DNA from: Proteles cristata cristata
Taxonomy: Eukaryota > Chordata > Mammalia > Carnivora > Hyaenidae
Length of the DNA: 64,000 bases
Assembly (NCBI GenBank): GCA_017311185.1
Contig: JAESUZ010003164.1
Span: 620,001-684,000, forward strand
Direction: 5' to 3'
Shown: positions 12,520-24,660 of the stretch, piece by piece
Numbering within the stretch: position 1 is the first letter of the stretch
Layout: every line of letters starts with the position of its first letter
Translations under genes and position numbers: made by a program
The notes under the pieces: model-generated
Seen by the model: only the letters and a program-made list of their open reading frames with translations
Told to the model about the DNA's origin: nothing
Databases searched by the model: none

Positions 12520-13475
12520 TAAACAGTGGCTCTGAGTCTCAATGGTCTGTAGGGTGGACTTCAAAATCAAAGTGCTTTCTTGAGGATTACTGCTTCTGTT
12601 TCTTCCAGGGATCTGAACTAGAAGGAAGATTTACCAAACAACAAACAAACAAAACAAATGCAGGTTCCAGATGCTCTTTATTTTGCTCTCATCTCCAAAG
12701 GGACAGTTAAACTTTTGAAAATATCTTTGTAAAACTTGATGGGTAGTGGTTCAGATTAAGCTCAATGCACTCATAATTTTTCTGGCTAAATCAAAATATA
12801 TTTCCCCTTATTCAGGCTTCCCACCAGCCAACTCTTAGGATAAGACATGACAGACATAGTTAAGAAACAAAGAAAGAAACCGAAACAGCATATCTTTATG
12901 GTGTTTTAGATAAAATTCCACTGAATAAAGTGAAATTCATCTCCAAGTTAGACTGTATGGTCTTAATAGTTATTAAAATCTTTTTGAGAATGTCTCCATG
13001 ATTCATTTTGGAATCTTTTCTTAAGTATTTTTCTGACAGGGCAAGTCTTCTTACAGATTGCCTTGAAAAGGAAGTTTTTTGAGTAGTGTTTTCTATAAAT
13101 TCTCTTCAAAATTTTCCTACCAAGAAAATTCCCTAAGACAATGTTCCTGTGAATAGAATCATACTCTGACTGCCAAGAATCATCATTTTGGAAAAAAAAA
13201 TAAAATCTTAGCAACAATCTTCTTCTAAGTCTTAGAATCTGAGGGAACATTCCAGAATATAGTCAGTATAACATATTTAAGTGGCTTCATTCTAGTTATG
13301 GCAAATGATTAAAGTATTAAGTAATACTGTTGTGAAGATTATAAAGTCATTTAAGGGGTAACATTTTTCTAAGTTTAAAAATGTCTGAATATAATCTGTG
13401 TGCATGTGTATGTGTGTTTGTGCCTTAACGTGTTGGCATCTGGTCTATATCTCAGAATACTGACTATTTTAAATC
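12520..13475. other. unassigned non-coding DNA
   Basis: Nothing recognisable was found. Frames up to 95 codons here are lysine- and phenylalanine-rich by composition only. Confidence 0.5.
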
Positions 13476-13479
13476 ATGC

Positions 13480-13700
13480 CTGGTCTCTTGAGTCAGACAG
13501 AACTGAATTCCAATCTGATCTTGCTATTCATCAGTATGTTCCTGATTAAGCCAGTAAACCTCTATAACTCTTAGCCTTTTATCTGCAAAATGGTACCCCT
13601 GAGCAAAATTATTTGATTTATGGTTATGATTATGATAAAATATATGAAGTCTTTTACGTAGTGCCTTTCCTATAATAAGTACAAATGTGAGCTAGCTGTT
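13480..13700 (+). mobile_element. MIR element
   Basis: It follows the MIR layout: a sensory 'gagtcagacagaactgaatt' start, 'cctctataactcttagcc', 'ttatctgcaaaatggtaccc', then 'gtagtgcctttcctataata'. These correspond to the well-known MIR core ('ctcatctgtaaaatggg' type) and tail. Moderately to highly diverged. Confidence 0.7.
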
Positions 13701-13709
13701 TATTTATTA

Positions 13710-15390
13710 CTAAATAATTCGATTCAAACAGACTCAGAAGAATACTTTTTTGAATGACTTTAGCAAAGAATGTTGTGTAAAAAAACTGTCATTTACATGA
13801 CAAGAAGTTTTATTTCAGCCTTTAAATTTATTGAGGTCTTAACTGAAAGCAGACCCATTTTGATTAAATACAAATATCTTTTCAATTGCGTGTTTTTACT
13901 TTTGGATATTAAATTATATATTCATGATGTTTATGTACAGCATGAAAGCCATTCTATCAAAAATTCACCCACAAATTTCAATCTTCAAAAATATTATAAG
14001 CACTCTTTCATTTAAAGGAATGATGCCCTATTCAAGATCATTCTATCAGGCATGAAATTGGTGAATTAGCTGTACAAGTCAGGCTAGATGAATGCGGGAA
14101 GAAGGTGATCAGATTGAGCAGTTCATTAGCTCATGAGAAAGAGCAGTTAATGTTGTCATGTCTGGGCCGAGACAAAGTTGGTCAGATTGTCCTGCCAAAG
14201 AAATGTCGTGGGGAGGAATTATATTGTCCGGGAAGGAGTCCTAAGAGGAATGTTCCTTTAAAGTCCATGCTAAAATCTGCTATTTTGGGTATTAAGACTG
14301 TACTCCACTAAAAAGAAACTGTTACAGCTGTGACATTTCACCAATAAAAGCCATTGCGCTCTCCCACTAGTGACATACTCTGGTTTGATCATAGCTAGCC
14401 TGAAAATGTCAAGGGGAATGAATGTTGGCATCAATTATTTCTAATTTCCATGTAATTAGTCTCCCCCAGACTTAGAATTCGGGATCTGTGTTGGTCTGTC
14501 CTGGAATTTTCCCTGAAGTATTCTCTACCAGCTGCCCAAGAAGTTCTGGATGAGCTCTTGGAAAGTTATGGAATTGGACTCCCAGAGATGGGATTGGTCT
14601 GGGATTTGGCTGCTCTTTAGTGGACGGAGTCCAGAGAGTTTCAACCTCTTGGGTGTGACAGTGACTGCAGTTCGTCAGTGGATATAGACACTTGGAGTTT
14701 CTGGAGCTGGAGGTGATGGCGGTCCATTCTTGGATTGCCTAAGGACTAATCTCCCAAATCCTTGAGAAGTAACAGCTGCATCATTGAAAACTCACATACT
14801 GAGGGTGAAGAAAGAAATTAGAGAACCCCAACCATTGGGCCAGTATATTCAGCCTCATGAGAGTCTCCATAGTGAACTGAAGTGCAGAGTTAGCTTTTGG
14901 AAAGTGACAATAATCTTATTCAGGGTTGACTGGAAAGGAACTGTGATAGAAGCTCATTATGGAATAGATCTGATTGAGTGGGAGGGGCCAAGTCATAAGC
15001 TTCGCACAACTCTGCAAGACAAAGGATAGTGGTTTGGGAAGTGTGGCAGACTGATCGTTTTCATGGTGACAATTAATGACTATCTATGCCCTTGTTGAGA
15101 TCTTGCAGCTGTTCCGTAAAGAGATGGAGTCTATATTCTTTTCTCTTGACTCTTGGGACTCACTTTGGTCAGTACGCTATGTCAAAATTGAATATATGCC
15201 AATTCCGAGTTTAGGCTTCAAGAGGCCTTTTGAATTTCCACTTACCTTTTTGGAACTTTAGCCTTTTCCGGGGAACAAGCCTGGGATAGTATCCAGAAAG
15301 AAGTTAACACAGCAGGTGTAGTTACTATCTTTGGAAAGACCCGCTTAGAAGATGGGCCTTAAGCTGGCCTCTGAAAACTTGGATTTCTCA
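13710..15390. other. unassigned DNA, possible retroviral internal remnant
   Basis: No coding region holds together. From about 14100 to 15300 base composition is more balanced than in the flanks, and the stretch leads into an LTR-like segment at 15400-15860. An endogenous retrovirus interior is possible, but I cannot identify one. Confidence 0.3.
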
Positions 15391-15399
15391 AATGTTCCT

Positions 15400-15860
15400 G
15401 CCACTGAAACTGATAAGAGTGGCTCACTGTGCTTATCATATTTGTTTAAACAATATGGCTTATGTTGAACTCCTGTTTTTGTTCTAAGACTGTGGAACTG
15501 TGGCATGTGCCAGGTGAAGGGTGTTTCCATGACCAGCCCCTAACACAAATCCTGGGCCCTGAGTCCCTCATGAATTTCCTGGTAGACAACATTTAGTATG
15601 TGTTGTCACAATTCATTGCTAGAGGAATTATGTGACTATGTGACTCTACTAAGTGAGGTCTCTCGGAAACTTGTGCCTTGTCTCCTTAGGACTCCCCCCC
15701 CACATGCCTTTGCTTTTGCTGATTTTGCTTGGTATCTGTTTGCAAAATCATAGCCATGCATTTGACTATATACCAAGTCCTATGACGTCGCTGAGTGGAT
15801 CGTTCAGTCCCAGGAGTGCTCTTCAGAACGCCTGGCACAGAGAGTCTATTGAAGAATGAA
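15400..15860 (+). mobile_element. LTR-like segment, family unresolved
   Basis: Phrases such as 'gtggcatgtgccaggtgaag', 'aatcctgggccctgagtcc', 'ttcattgctagaggaatta' and 'ctgattttgcttggtatc' resemble the 3' part of a long terminal repeat I have seen in mammalian genomes but cannot name. The two-base ends of an LTR and a target duplication are not resolved. The 68-codon frame inside (15653-15859) has no support. Confidence 0.35.
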
Positions 15861-16201
15861 AGACCACATGAAGCAGAGAAAATTTTCTTACTTCAGGTTA
15901 TTTTAAACCAGCTAACAGTCAGCTGACTTCCAGATATGTAAGTGAGTCCCAGATGAACTTCCAGAGATGGGACCAATTTAAGATTATTTTCCAGTTTAAG
16001 ATAAGAATGTAGTACGGGCCAGCCAGTCCTTGTCAGATCAATAGACCTTACCAGCCAACCTGTAAACATGTGAGAAATAATAAATGATTATTGTTTTTTA
16101 CAGTAATTTGTTATTCAGCAAAAAGCTGATATAAGAAACTTATGAATTAAATAAAAGAAAACACCAGGTCTTCAGAACAGAGATTAAAAATTGACTGTCA
16201 A

Positions 16202-16399
16202 GGAGTGCCTGGGTGGCTCAGTAGGATTAGCATTTTACTCTTAATTTCAGCTCAGGTCACGATCTCACTGTTCATGGGTTCAAGCCCAGCATCAGGTTCA
16301 CAGCTGGCAGGCTCAGAGCCTGCTTAGGATTTTCTCTCTCTTTCTCTCTTTCTGCCTCTCTCTCTTTCTCAAAATAAGCAAATACACTTAAAAGAAAAA
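16202..16399 (+). mobile_element. CAN-SINE, diverged
   Basis: A sense head 'gtgcctgggtggctcag' at 16206, a diverged A-box region with a small insertion, a CT-rich tract at 16335-16372 and an A-rich end. Confidence 0.9.
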
Positions 16400-17566
16400 T
16401 CTGCCTGGCAAGAGAGAGAGTAGACACATTCTCAGACTGACAAAAAATCCCAATCTTTTGTACATTAGTCAGTAGGTTGAGTGACTGAGGTACTTAAAGC
16501 CAAAGAAATAGAACTGCTTTTCAATATCACAAAAATGTGCTCCACAACTTGGCAAGGCATATTCAGATTCACTTTTAATCAGGACACTGATTTGGCCAAT
16601 GTCTAAATTTCAAATTTTCTTCAGCTTTGACACTGAAACCTGACTTTAAGGATGGGACAGGTAGTGCTTCTTGGGGTGACTTTAATAAGCACTAATATCT
16701 TAAAATTATCTTTGCCTTTGTTTTATTGAGCCATTATCAGATTAAAACAAATCAAAACTATTGTTTCTTCACTTTGTGCCAATGGATTGGTATCGTGGGA
16801 ATTAACTGATGCAGGCTCTTCAGTGATTTCTCACATTGCTTTGAAGATGGGATGTTTGCATTTTTATGGAATTATTCTGCCAGAATTTGGACTAAATTAA
16901 AAGAAATAATATCATTCTCTCGTTTGTTATTTTGAACTGGACCAAAAGTGTGTATTATGTAAATATATCATTTTTAAATTACTCTGAAATGGGAATAAAA
17001 TGGCTTAATCACTATCAATAAAGAGCACTCATGAAATAAAATACACTATGAACTGCAAAACTGAACCTGACAAGTATCAGAGCTGCAAATCAAAATGAGG
17101 AAAACAACAATTTTTCACGGAAGATGCATTTGCTCAACATTGAAATCTGGGAAAAGCTATTAAGCTCATGGTGTCTCATAAATTTTATAAGATGTACTCT
17201 TGACACCAAATTAACTAAGAAAAATAAATAGTAAACTTCCTGGAATCACCCAAATGTGCTTTTTCATCATTTCATTATTTCATGTAGATTACTTATACTT
17301 AACTTCATTAATTTCAACAGTTCATTTTGACCCAGCACATTAAATATATTATTTTCCTGACAAATATGTAATAGATGAATCAGCAACACTGAAAAACACA
17401 TTGATGAGTCTGTTAGGGAGTACTTTTCACATTAATGGAGTAGAAATAAATCACCATAGCAATCATATATATATAATTTTTTATATTTTAATAGGTAATT
17501 TTTTCCCTAGATGTATATCACATGAAATGGGTAAAATTCAACTGAGTTTTGTTTTGATTGTTGTTC
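16400..17566. other. unassigned AT-rich DNA
   Basis: No gene or nameable repeat is visible. A short (TA)n lies near 17466-17476. Confidence 0.5.
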
Positions 17567-17576
17567 ATTTTAGTTT

Positions 17577-17784
17577 AAAAAAATTTTTTTTACATTTACT
17601 TATTTTTGAGAGACAGCAAAAGACAGAGCACAAGTGGGGGGGGCCAGAGAGAAGGAGGCACTGAATGTCAAGCAGGCTCCAGGCTCTGAGCTGTCAGCAC
17701 AGAGCCCTATGCAAGGCTCGGACTCACAAACTGTGAGATCGTGACCTGAACCGAAGTCAGATGCTTTACCAACCCAGGCGCCCC
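17577..17784 (-). mobile_element. CAN-SINE, antisense
   Basis: Left T-rich tail, 'ttatttttgagaga' at 17600, head ending 'acccaggcgcccc' at 17784. Target duplication 'cattttagttt' on the left and 'catttaagttt' on the right. Confidence 0.94.
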
Positions 17785-17799
17785 CATTTAAGTTTTTTT

Positions 17800-18870
17800 T
17801 TTTAAACAGATTATTTTATTATCCCTCCCCTATGGCCTACAATGGACGCTTAGTTGGGCATTAAATATGTGGTTGGTTGCCTTAGCTGTTTAGTAATGTG
17901 TGCTAAGATCAGTGCTGATGGCCAGAATTTCTTCCTTCAAAATCAAATAACCGGGAAGAATCTCTACTCAGAAACAGCTTGAGGAACCATCACAGCAAAA
18001 CTAGAGATAAGTATAGTCTTCCTTGTGCCAAGACAGAACCAGTCCAGTGCTGTAACGGGCGAGAACAGGCGGTATCAGGTGGACAGGCAGCACTTAATTA
18101 AGACAAAGTTCAGAAAGAGCCTCAAGCAACTATGACCCGAAGGCCTCTCTTCTGTCACGTCATGCAGCTTAGGCCCCCATACATGTGGGAAATGATTGGA
18201 AATTGCAGGAAATGAATGGAAATGATCCAAATGAGGAGGGTTAAAATGAAATAAATGTGTATACTGGTACACAATGTCCCTTGTTATTGGAATCAATATT
18301 TCCTTCTCAATCTCAAGAACACTGATCTCAGCATTCCTATTCTTCATTATAGGACAATAATGTGCTAGAATTAGGGAGGAAAAACATGTAAATTTATGTC
18401 TTGTTAAAAATAAGATATTTAAAATGTTCATAGAAATCGATACACAGATACAAAATTTTTTAAGTGATGCCACTTAAAAGAAGTACATGACTACATAGCT
18501 CTTTTATAAACTATGATAAATCTAGAATGTGTTTCAGATTTAATAACATTATTACATGTTAATTTGCACTGATTCTTCAAGAAAAAATTATAATTACTAT
18601 CATATGCACTTGTAACCATAAAATGTCATATCACAAATTTTTGTGCATTAGCCCAGAGTAAATACATAATTTAAACAGATTAAAGAGGAATCACAAGGAA
18701 GGGGGCAGGGTTTGAGAACCACTCTTGGCTCACTGCCTCTTGATTCTCTAGGAAATTGACTTCATCGTAAACGAAAGCCAAATCACTCTTGAACAGAGAA
18801 TCATGAAGTTTTTATTTTGTTAGGTACTGAAAAGAATGCCCAGTCTAAAAGTTTAATCAGGTCCAAGGTA
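17800..18870. other. unassigned non-coding DNA
   Basis: The 132-codon minus-strand frame at 18075-18473 is the longest uninterrupted frame nearby. It has no recognisable domain, low-complexity hydrophobic and His/Phe composition, and no promoter or splice context, so I do not call it a gene. Confidence 0.5.
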
Positions 18871-18872
18871 AA

Positions 18873-19213
18873 TGTGATAGTTAAGCTTATGTGTCAATCT
18901 AGATGGTGTTTTTGGGTGGAGATTAACATTTTAATTGAGAAAGCTCTCCATAATGTGAGTGGCCCTTATCCAAATAATGGAAGCCCTGAGCAGAACAAAA
19001 AGACCAGCTGCCAAGAAGCAAGAGGGAAAATCTTTAGCTAACTACCTTCAGTCTTTATCTCTACCATTAGATCTTTAGGATATTCAGCCTGCTGGCCCAT
19101 GTTGCAGATTTGAATTTACCCATCTTCATAATTGTGGAAGGCAGTTTCTTGTAATAACTCTCCTTTTACAACCATACATCTGATTGTTTCTCTGAAGAAC
19201 CCTTACTAATACA
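18873..19213 (+). mobile_element. MLT2-type ERVL LTR, with a few bases of leader
   Basis: It starts TGTGATAGTTAAG and contains 'atgtgtcaatctagatgg' and 'aatgtgagtggcccttatcc'. It ends 'ctgaagaacccttactaataca', which are the diagnostic start and end of MLT2-type LTRs of the ERVL class. It aligns by eye with the LTRs at 37431, 39765 and 62938 and, inverted, at 31330. The bases just after it (gactttggtgctgagggg) resemble an ERVL tRNA-Leu primer-binding site, so this was probably a 5' LTR whose interior is lost. Confidence 0.7.
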
Positions 19214-19621
19214 GACTTTGGTGCTGAGGGGTTCTAGAAAACCAGAACATTAAAAACGGAGAAACCTGACTAACACAGGATTAAAAATAAATGGAATTTT
19301 GAAAGCATGAGCCAAACCTATGTGCAAGTGACTAGAAGATGGCCTTCAAAACATGGAAGGTCTGTAATGAACTCCGTGGATGTTGCAAAGTAGGTCCAGG
19401 CCTTAAGCTGAAGACATAAATAAGAACAATGAAACTGACACTGTTCCATACTGAGTTTTGAGTCTCTTATTATGACCCTTGTCAGCAAGGGCGACTGTCG
19501 TGTCCCCTTAGGGAAGCATGAGGCCACTCTCCTACCTTGGCTGTCTCTATGTATCTTTCCAACTAAAGAAATGTGCCGGGTACTGTATGAATGTTCAACC
19601 ACTTGTACCAAAGCCATTTTT

Positions 19622-19830
19622 TTAAATTTATTTATTCATTTTGAGAGAGAGAGAGAGAGATTGAGAGAGAGCACACATAAGTGAGGGAGGAGCAGAGAGA
19701 AAATCCCAAGCAAGCTCCATGCCATCATGGCAGAGCCCAACACAGGGCTCAATCTCATGAACCAAGAGATCATGACCTGAGTTGAAATCAAGAGTTGGAT
19801 GCTTAACCAGCTGAGCCACCCAGGCACCCC
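19622..19830 (-). mobile_element. CAN-SINE, antisense
   Basis: Includes a (GA)n stretch at 19645-19672 and head ending 'cacccaggcacccc'. Imperfect target duplication: 'accaaagccattttt' on the left and 'accaaaaccttttt' on the right. Confidence 0.94.
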
Positions 19831-20490
19831 TTCACCAAAACCTTTTTAAATGAGCTTAGAAACCTATATGTGACCCCTAGTTTATTTCTCATCTTAAACT
19901 ACCCCAGTGCTTCTGTCCATTCCTGCTCACCAAGAAAGCCCACATAATCCAAATAATGAAAGCCTAGCAGAATTAAAGCTCACAGTACAAACTCAAACCA
20001 CTTTCTATGATTACATTCATGCCAAAAATGAAAGCACCATTAATAAATTCTCCTTCCTCTTGAAAAACTTAAGACGCATGATGCTGGGTAGTTGGCAGCA
20101 CTGATAGAGGCATAGTTTGTGCCTCTCTGTGAATCCCCATGTAAAACTAAACAGAGTAACTAGATTACAAATATAAAATTCCACGTTCAACACTTTTACT
20201 AAAGGTATTAAGTAACCCCCAAAACGTAAGCAAGTGAAAATAAATCTTTCACAGGAACAAGACTTCAGGGTTTCAGCATTTGTGTAGGAAGAAGAAGAGG
20301 GAAGAAATAGTGCCTACCTTACCTAAGAGGGCAAAAATTTGAAAAGAGCCAACAGGTATTAACAGAAAGGCAAGGAGGGCCAATTTGCTGTAGTGGGTTT
20401 TCTGGTTTTCTTCAAATTTAAAGAGAATGCTTTCAATGTTTCATAATTAATGTTTGTAATATTTTAGACACTCTTTAAAAAGTTAAATAA
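19831..20490. other. unassigned non-coding DNA
   Basis: Nothing recognisable was found between the SINE and the antisense LINE-1 piece that follows. Confidence 0.5.
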
Positions 20491-20499
20491 ATTCTCTTC

Positions 20500-20890
20500 A
20501 ACCCAAGTTTATTATTATTGTGCTTTTATCATAAATGAATGTCAAATTGATTAAATACTGTTTTTGCATCTATGGAGATATCATGTACTTTTCTTTCTTT
20601 AATTTGTTAATAGGGTTAAACACACATTTAATTTTCTGATGGTAAACCAATCCTGCATCACTGAGTTAAACCCAATGTTGTCATGTGTTTTCTTGTTTGT
20701 AATGCCAGTTTGGCTTACCAATATTCTGTTTAGGATTTTTGCCTTGATCATCATGAGTAAACTGAGCAAATTAAACCTATAATCTAATTTTCTTACATGA
20801 TCCCTTCTGGTTTTCTACTGAGGTTCTGGTAGCTCCATAAAATGAGTTAATGAGATTTCCCAATTGTTCTGTTCTCTTCAAGATACTACC
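20500..20890 (-). mobile_element. LINE-1 ORF2 fragment, antisense
   Basis: Antisense L1 ORF2 wording: 'gtttttgcatctatggagat', 'aaccaatcctgcatcactg', 'ttaggatttttgccttgatc', 'ctgaggttctggtagctcc'. These blocks come from the reverse-transcriptase half of ORF2. Both ends are truncated and the frame is broken. Confidence 0.75.
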
Positions 20891-21065
20891 TCCAGCTGGG
20901 AACTATTGTGTTAGATGAAGAACAAAAGATTAAACCAAAAGAAAGTGGAACTATAAGATAACAGCAAAAATAGGAACAAGATGAGAGTAAAACTTAATGC
21001 ACAAAAATGATAAAATGATAAAACAAAATTAGTATGGCAAGTTTGGTTAAGAAAATAGTAGAGAA

Positions 21066-21298
21066 GGGGCGCCTGGGTGGCTTAGTCGGTTAAGTGTCCG
21101 ACTTTCGCTTAGGTCATGATCTCGCGGTTCGTGGGTTTGAGCCCCGCGTCGGGCTCTGTGCTGACTGCCAGCTTGGAGCCTGGAGCCTGTTTCAGTCTGT
21201 GACTCCCTCTATCTCTGACCCTCCCCTGCTCACGCTGTCTCTCCCTCTCTTAGAAATAAATAAAACATTAAAAAAAAAATTAAAAAAAAAATAAAAAT
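21066..21298 (+). mobile_element. CAN-SINE, near-consensus
   Basis: One of the two least diverged copies. It has head 'ggggcgcctgggtggctta' at 21066, 'atgatctcgcggttcgtggg' and B-box-like 'gggtttgagccccgcgtcg' with CpGs retained. Retained CpG dinucleotides suggest a relatively recent insertion. The tail is A-rich with AAATAAA. Confidence 0.96.
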
Positions 21299-21369
21299 AA
21301 AGTGATAACTAAAAAGAAAATGTCTGATCAGCTCACTCATCTCCTCAAAATATTCTGTTGGTTTCTTTT

Positions 21370-21578
21370 TAAAAAAATGTTTATTTATTTTGATAAAGAG
21401 AGAGAGTAGGAGAGGGGTGGAGAGAAGGAGAGAGACAGAGAGACAGAGAATCCTAAGCAGACTCCACACTGTCAGCGCAAAGCCCAATGTGGGGCTCGAA
21501 CTCACGGACCATGAGATCACTACCTGAGCTGAAATCAAGACTTAGACACCTAACTGACTGAACCACACAGGTGTCCCC
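21370..21578 (-). mobile_element. CAN-SINE, antisense
   Basis: T/A-rich left end with 'tgtttatttattttgataaa', GA-rich middle and head ending 'cacacaggtgtcccc'. It sits about 70 bp from the sense copy at 21066, in the opposite orientation. Confidence 0.93.
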
Positions 21579-21904
21579 TTTTTTAATACAGAAAAAAAGC
21601 CAACTCCTTGTAAGAAACCACAAGGGCCTGCCTAACTTGCTCCCTGATTCTTCTCTGATTTCATATCCTACCGGGACACTGCTCATTCATTCTGCCTTAG
21701 CTACACCGGCATCTTTACATTCTTCAAGGATATCAAATATGCTACAACTTCAGTATCTCTGCACTTTCTATTTCTGCTATCTTAAATGCCATCACAGAGT
21801 TATTTGCAATATACTTTATCAGAAGGGTTTTTTTTTTCAACAATCTGCCCAAGACAGCACCTCCTTATCACTGCTATCCCATATCATAGCACTTACCACC
21901 ACTG

Positions 21905-21972
21905 ACATTACACAGACACATAGACACACAGACACACAAAGACACACAGACACACACACACACACACACACA
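21905..21972. repeat. (CA)n-rich microsatellite
   Basis: Interrupted ACACAG/ACACAA units grade into pure CA at about 21945-21971. A 146-codon plus-strand frame running from 21571 through this repeat into the Tigger1 edge is a composition artefact. Confidence 0.9.
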
Positions 21973-22162
21973 GTCTATATTTCCCTGTTAAAATATACAG
22001 GTATAAGTTGAAGATATTGTAAGCTTCGTTCCAGACCATTGCAATAAAGCAAGTCAAAATTTTTTTTGGTTTCCCAGTGCACATAAAAGTTATGTTTACA
22101 TTTTATTGTAGTCTATAAAATATGTAAATGTACATTCCTTGATTTAAAAATACTTTATTGCT

Positions 22163-22384
22163 GGGGCACCTGGATGGCTCAGTCGGTTAAGGGTCCCACT
22201 TTGGCTCAGGCTCAAGTCATGATCTTGGAGTTTGTGAGTTCAAGCTGCACGTTGGGCTCTGTGCTGACAGCTCAGAGCCTGGAGCCTGCTTCAAATTCTC
22301 TGTCTCCCTCTCTGCTCCTCCCCCACTTGTGCTCTGTTTCTCTCTCTCTCAAAAATAAACATTAAAAATTTTTTTAATAAAACA
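22163..22384 (+). mobile_element. CAN-SINE in Tigger1, 17-bp perfect target duplication
   Basis: Sense copy. The host sequence aaaaatactttattgct is duplicated exactly at 22146-22162 and 22385-22401, and Tigger1 sequence resumes without loss. Confidence 0.97.
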
Positions 22385-23213
22385 AAAAATACTTTATTGC
22401 TAAAAAATGTTAACCATCATCTGAGCTTCCAGTAAGTCATAATCTTTTTGCTAGTGAAAGGTCTTGCCTCAACGTTGATGGCTGCTGATTGGGGTAGTGG
22501 GTGCCGAACATTGGAATGGCTGTGGCAACTTCTTCAAATAAGACAACAGTGAAGTTTGCCACATCGATTGACTCTTCCTTTCATGAACAATTCCTCTGTA
22601 GCATGTGATGCTGTTTGGTAGCATTTTACCCCCAAAACTCCTTTCAAAGTTGGAATAAATTATCTCAAAACTTGCTGCTGTTTTATCAACTAAGTTTATG
22701 TAGCATTCTAAATCATTTGTTGTCATTTCAACAATCCTCATAGCATCTTCAGAATCTAGGAGTAGATCCATCTCAAGATAACACTTTCTTTTCTCATCTG
22801 TAAGAAGTAGCTCCTCATCTGTTCAAGTTTTATCATGAGATTGCAGCAACTCAGTCACATCTTCAGGCTCCACTTCTAATTCTAGTTCTCTTGCCATTTC
22901 CATCACATCTAGAGTTACTTCCTCCACTAATCCTGAACCCCTTAAAGTCACCCATGAGAGTTGCAATCACCTTCTCCCAAATTCTTGTTAATGTTGATAT
23001 TAGATCTCCTCTCATGAATCACAAATGTTATTCCCTGGTGAATCCTTTGAAGGTTTTCAGTTTACTTTGCCCAGATCCATCAAAGGAATCTCTACCTAGG
23101 GCAGCAAAAGCTGTATAAAGTGTATTTATTAAATAATGAGACTTGAAATTCAAAATTACCCCTTGACCCATGGGATACAGATGGCCGTTACATTAGGAAA
23201 CATGGAAACAACA

Positions 23214-23436
23214 GGGGAGCCTGGGTGGCTTAGTCGGTTAAGCGTCCGACTTTCGTTTAGGTCATGATCTCGCGGTTCGTGGGTTCGAGCCCCGCGTCGG
23301 GCTCTGTGCTGACTGCCAGCTCAGAGCCTGGAGCCCGTTTCAGTCTGTGACTCCCTCTCTCTCTGACTTTCCCTGCTCACGCTGTCTCTCTCTCTCTCTC
23401 TCTCCTAGAAATAAATAAAAATATTAAAAAAAAAAA
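23214..23436 (+). mobile_element. CAN-SINE in Tigger1, least diverged copy
   Basis: CpG-rich sense copy with intact polymerase III B-box-like GGTTCGAGCCC at about 23283-23293. A 19-bp target duplication with one mismatch flanks it: aggaaacatggaaacaaca at 23195-23213 and aggaaacatgtaaacaaca at 23437-23455. The (CT)n tract is expanded at 23385-23404. Confidence 0.97.
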
Positions 23437-23963
23437 AGGAAACATGTAAACAACATTCATCTCATTGTACATCTCCACCAGAGATTTTGAGTGACCAGGT
23501 GCATTGTCAATGAGCAATAATATTTTGAAAGGCATGTTTTTCTTGAGCATTAGTTCTCAGTAGTGGGCTTAAAATATTCAGTAAACTACATTATAAACAG
23601 ACGTGCTATAAACCAGGCTTTGTTCTTCCATTTACAGACCACAGGCTGAGTAGATTTAGCATAATTCTTAAGGACAGTAAGCATTTTCAGAATGATCAGT
23701 GATCATTGACTTCAGTTTAAAGTCATCATCTGCATTAGTTCCTAGTAAGACTCATCCTGTCCTTTGAAGCTTTGGAGTCAGGCATTGATTTCTCCTTTCT
23801 AGCTATGAAAGTCCTAGATGGCATGCTCTTCCAAAAAAAAAAAAAAAGATTGTTTCATCTACATTGAAAAATTGTTTAGTGTAGCCACATTCCTTAATTA
23901 CCTTAGCTAGATCTGGATAACTTGCTGCAGCTTCTACATCACCACCTGCTGCTTAACCTTGGA

Positions 23964-24195
23964 TTTTTTTAAACTTTTTTTTAATGGTTATTTATTTTTG
24001 AGACAGAGAGAGACAGAGCTTGAGGTGGGGAGGGGCAGAGAGAAAGGCAGACACAAAATCCTAAGCAGGCTCTGGACTCCAAGCTGTCAGCACAAAACCT
24101 AACACTGGACTTGAACCCATGAACCGTGAGATCATGACTTGAGCCGTTGGACGCTTAAGTTGGACGCTTAACCAACTGAGCCACCCAGGTGCCTT
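23964..24195 (-). mobile_element. CAN-SINE in Tigger1, antisense
   Basis: Target duplication tgcttaaccttgga is exact at 23950-23963 and 24196-24209. A short internal repeat of 'ttggacgcttaa' at 24147-24171 looks like a small duplication within the SINE head. Confidence 0.96.
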
Positions 24196-24480
24196 TGCTT
24201 AACCTTGGACTTTTATTAAGCTATTGAGATGGCTTATTTCCTTAAACTTCATGAACCAATCTCTGCTAATTTCAAACTGTTCTTCTGTGGCCTCCTTGCC
24301 TCTTTAAGCCTTCTTAGAATTGAAAAGAATTAGGGCCTTGCTCTGTTTGGATTAGGCTTCGATTTAAAAAAATGTTGTGGCTAGTTTGATCTTCTTTCCA
24401 AACCACAAAAACTTTCTCCACACCAGCAATAAGGCTGTTTTACTTTCTTATCATTCTTATGTCCACTGGAGTAACATTTT

Positions 24481-24660
24481 TTTTTTGAGGGGGGAGGAGG
24501 ATGGAGGGAGGGGCAGAGGGATTGGGATAGAGAGCATCTTAAGCAGACTCCATGCTCAGTGCAGAGCCCAGTGAGGGGCTTATCTCATGACCATGAGATC
24601 ATGACCTGAGCCAAAATCGAGAGCCAGACACTCAACCAACTGAGCCACCCAGGGACCCCT
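24481..24660 (-). mobile_element. CAN-SINE in Tigger1, antisense
   Basis: Head ends 'agccacccagggacccc'. The flanks 'gagtaacatttt' and 'gagtaaccttttc' are a target duplication with one mismatch. The tail has been reduced to a T run. Confidence 0.94.

Noticed and set aside
18075..18473. 132-codon minus-strand frame
   Set aside because: No recognisable family, no splice or promoter context, and AT-driven composition. One such frame is expected by chance in 64 kb.
21571..22011. 146-codon plus-strand open frame, the longest in the window
   Set aside because: It runs through unassigned DNA, a T run, a CA microsatellite (coding Thr-His repeats) and into the Tigger1 end. No domain or start context supports it.
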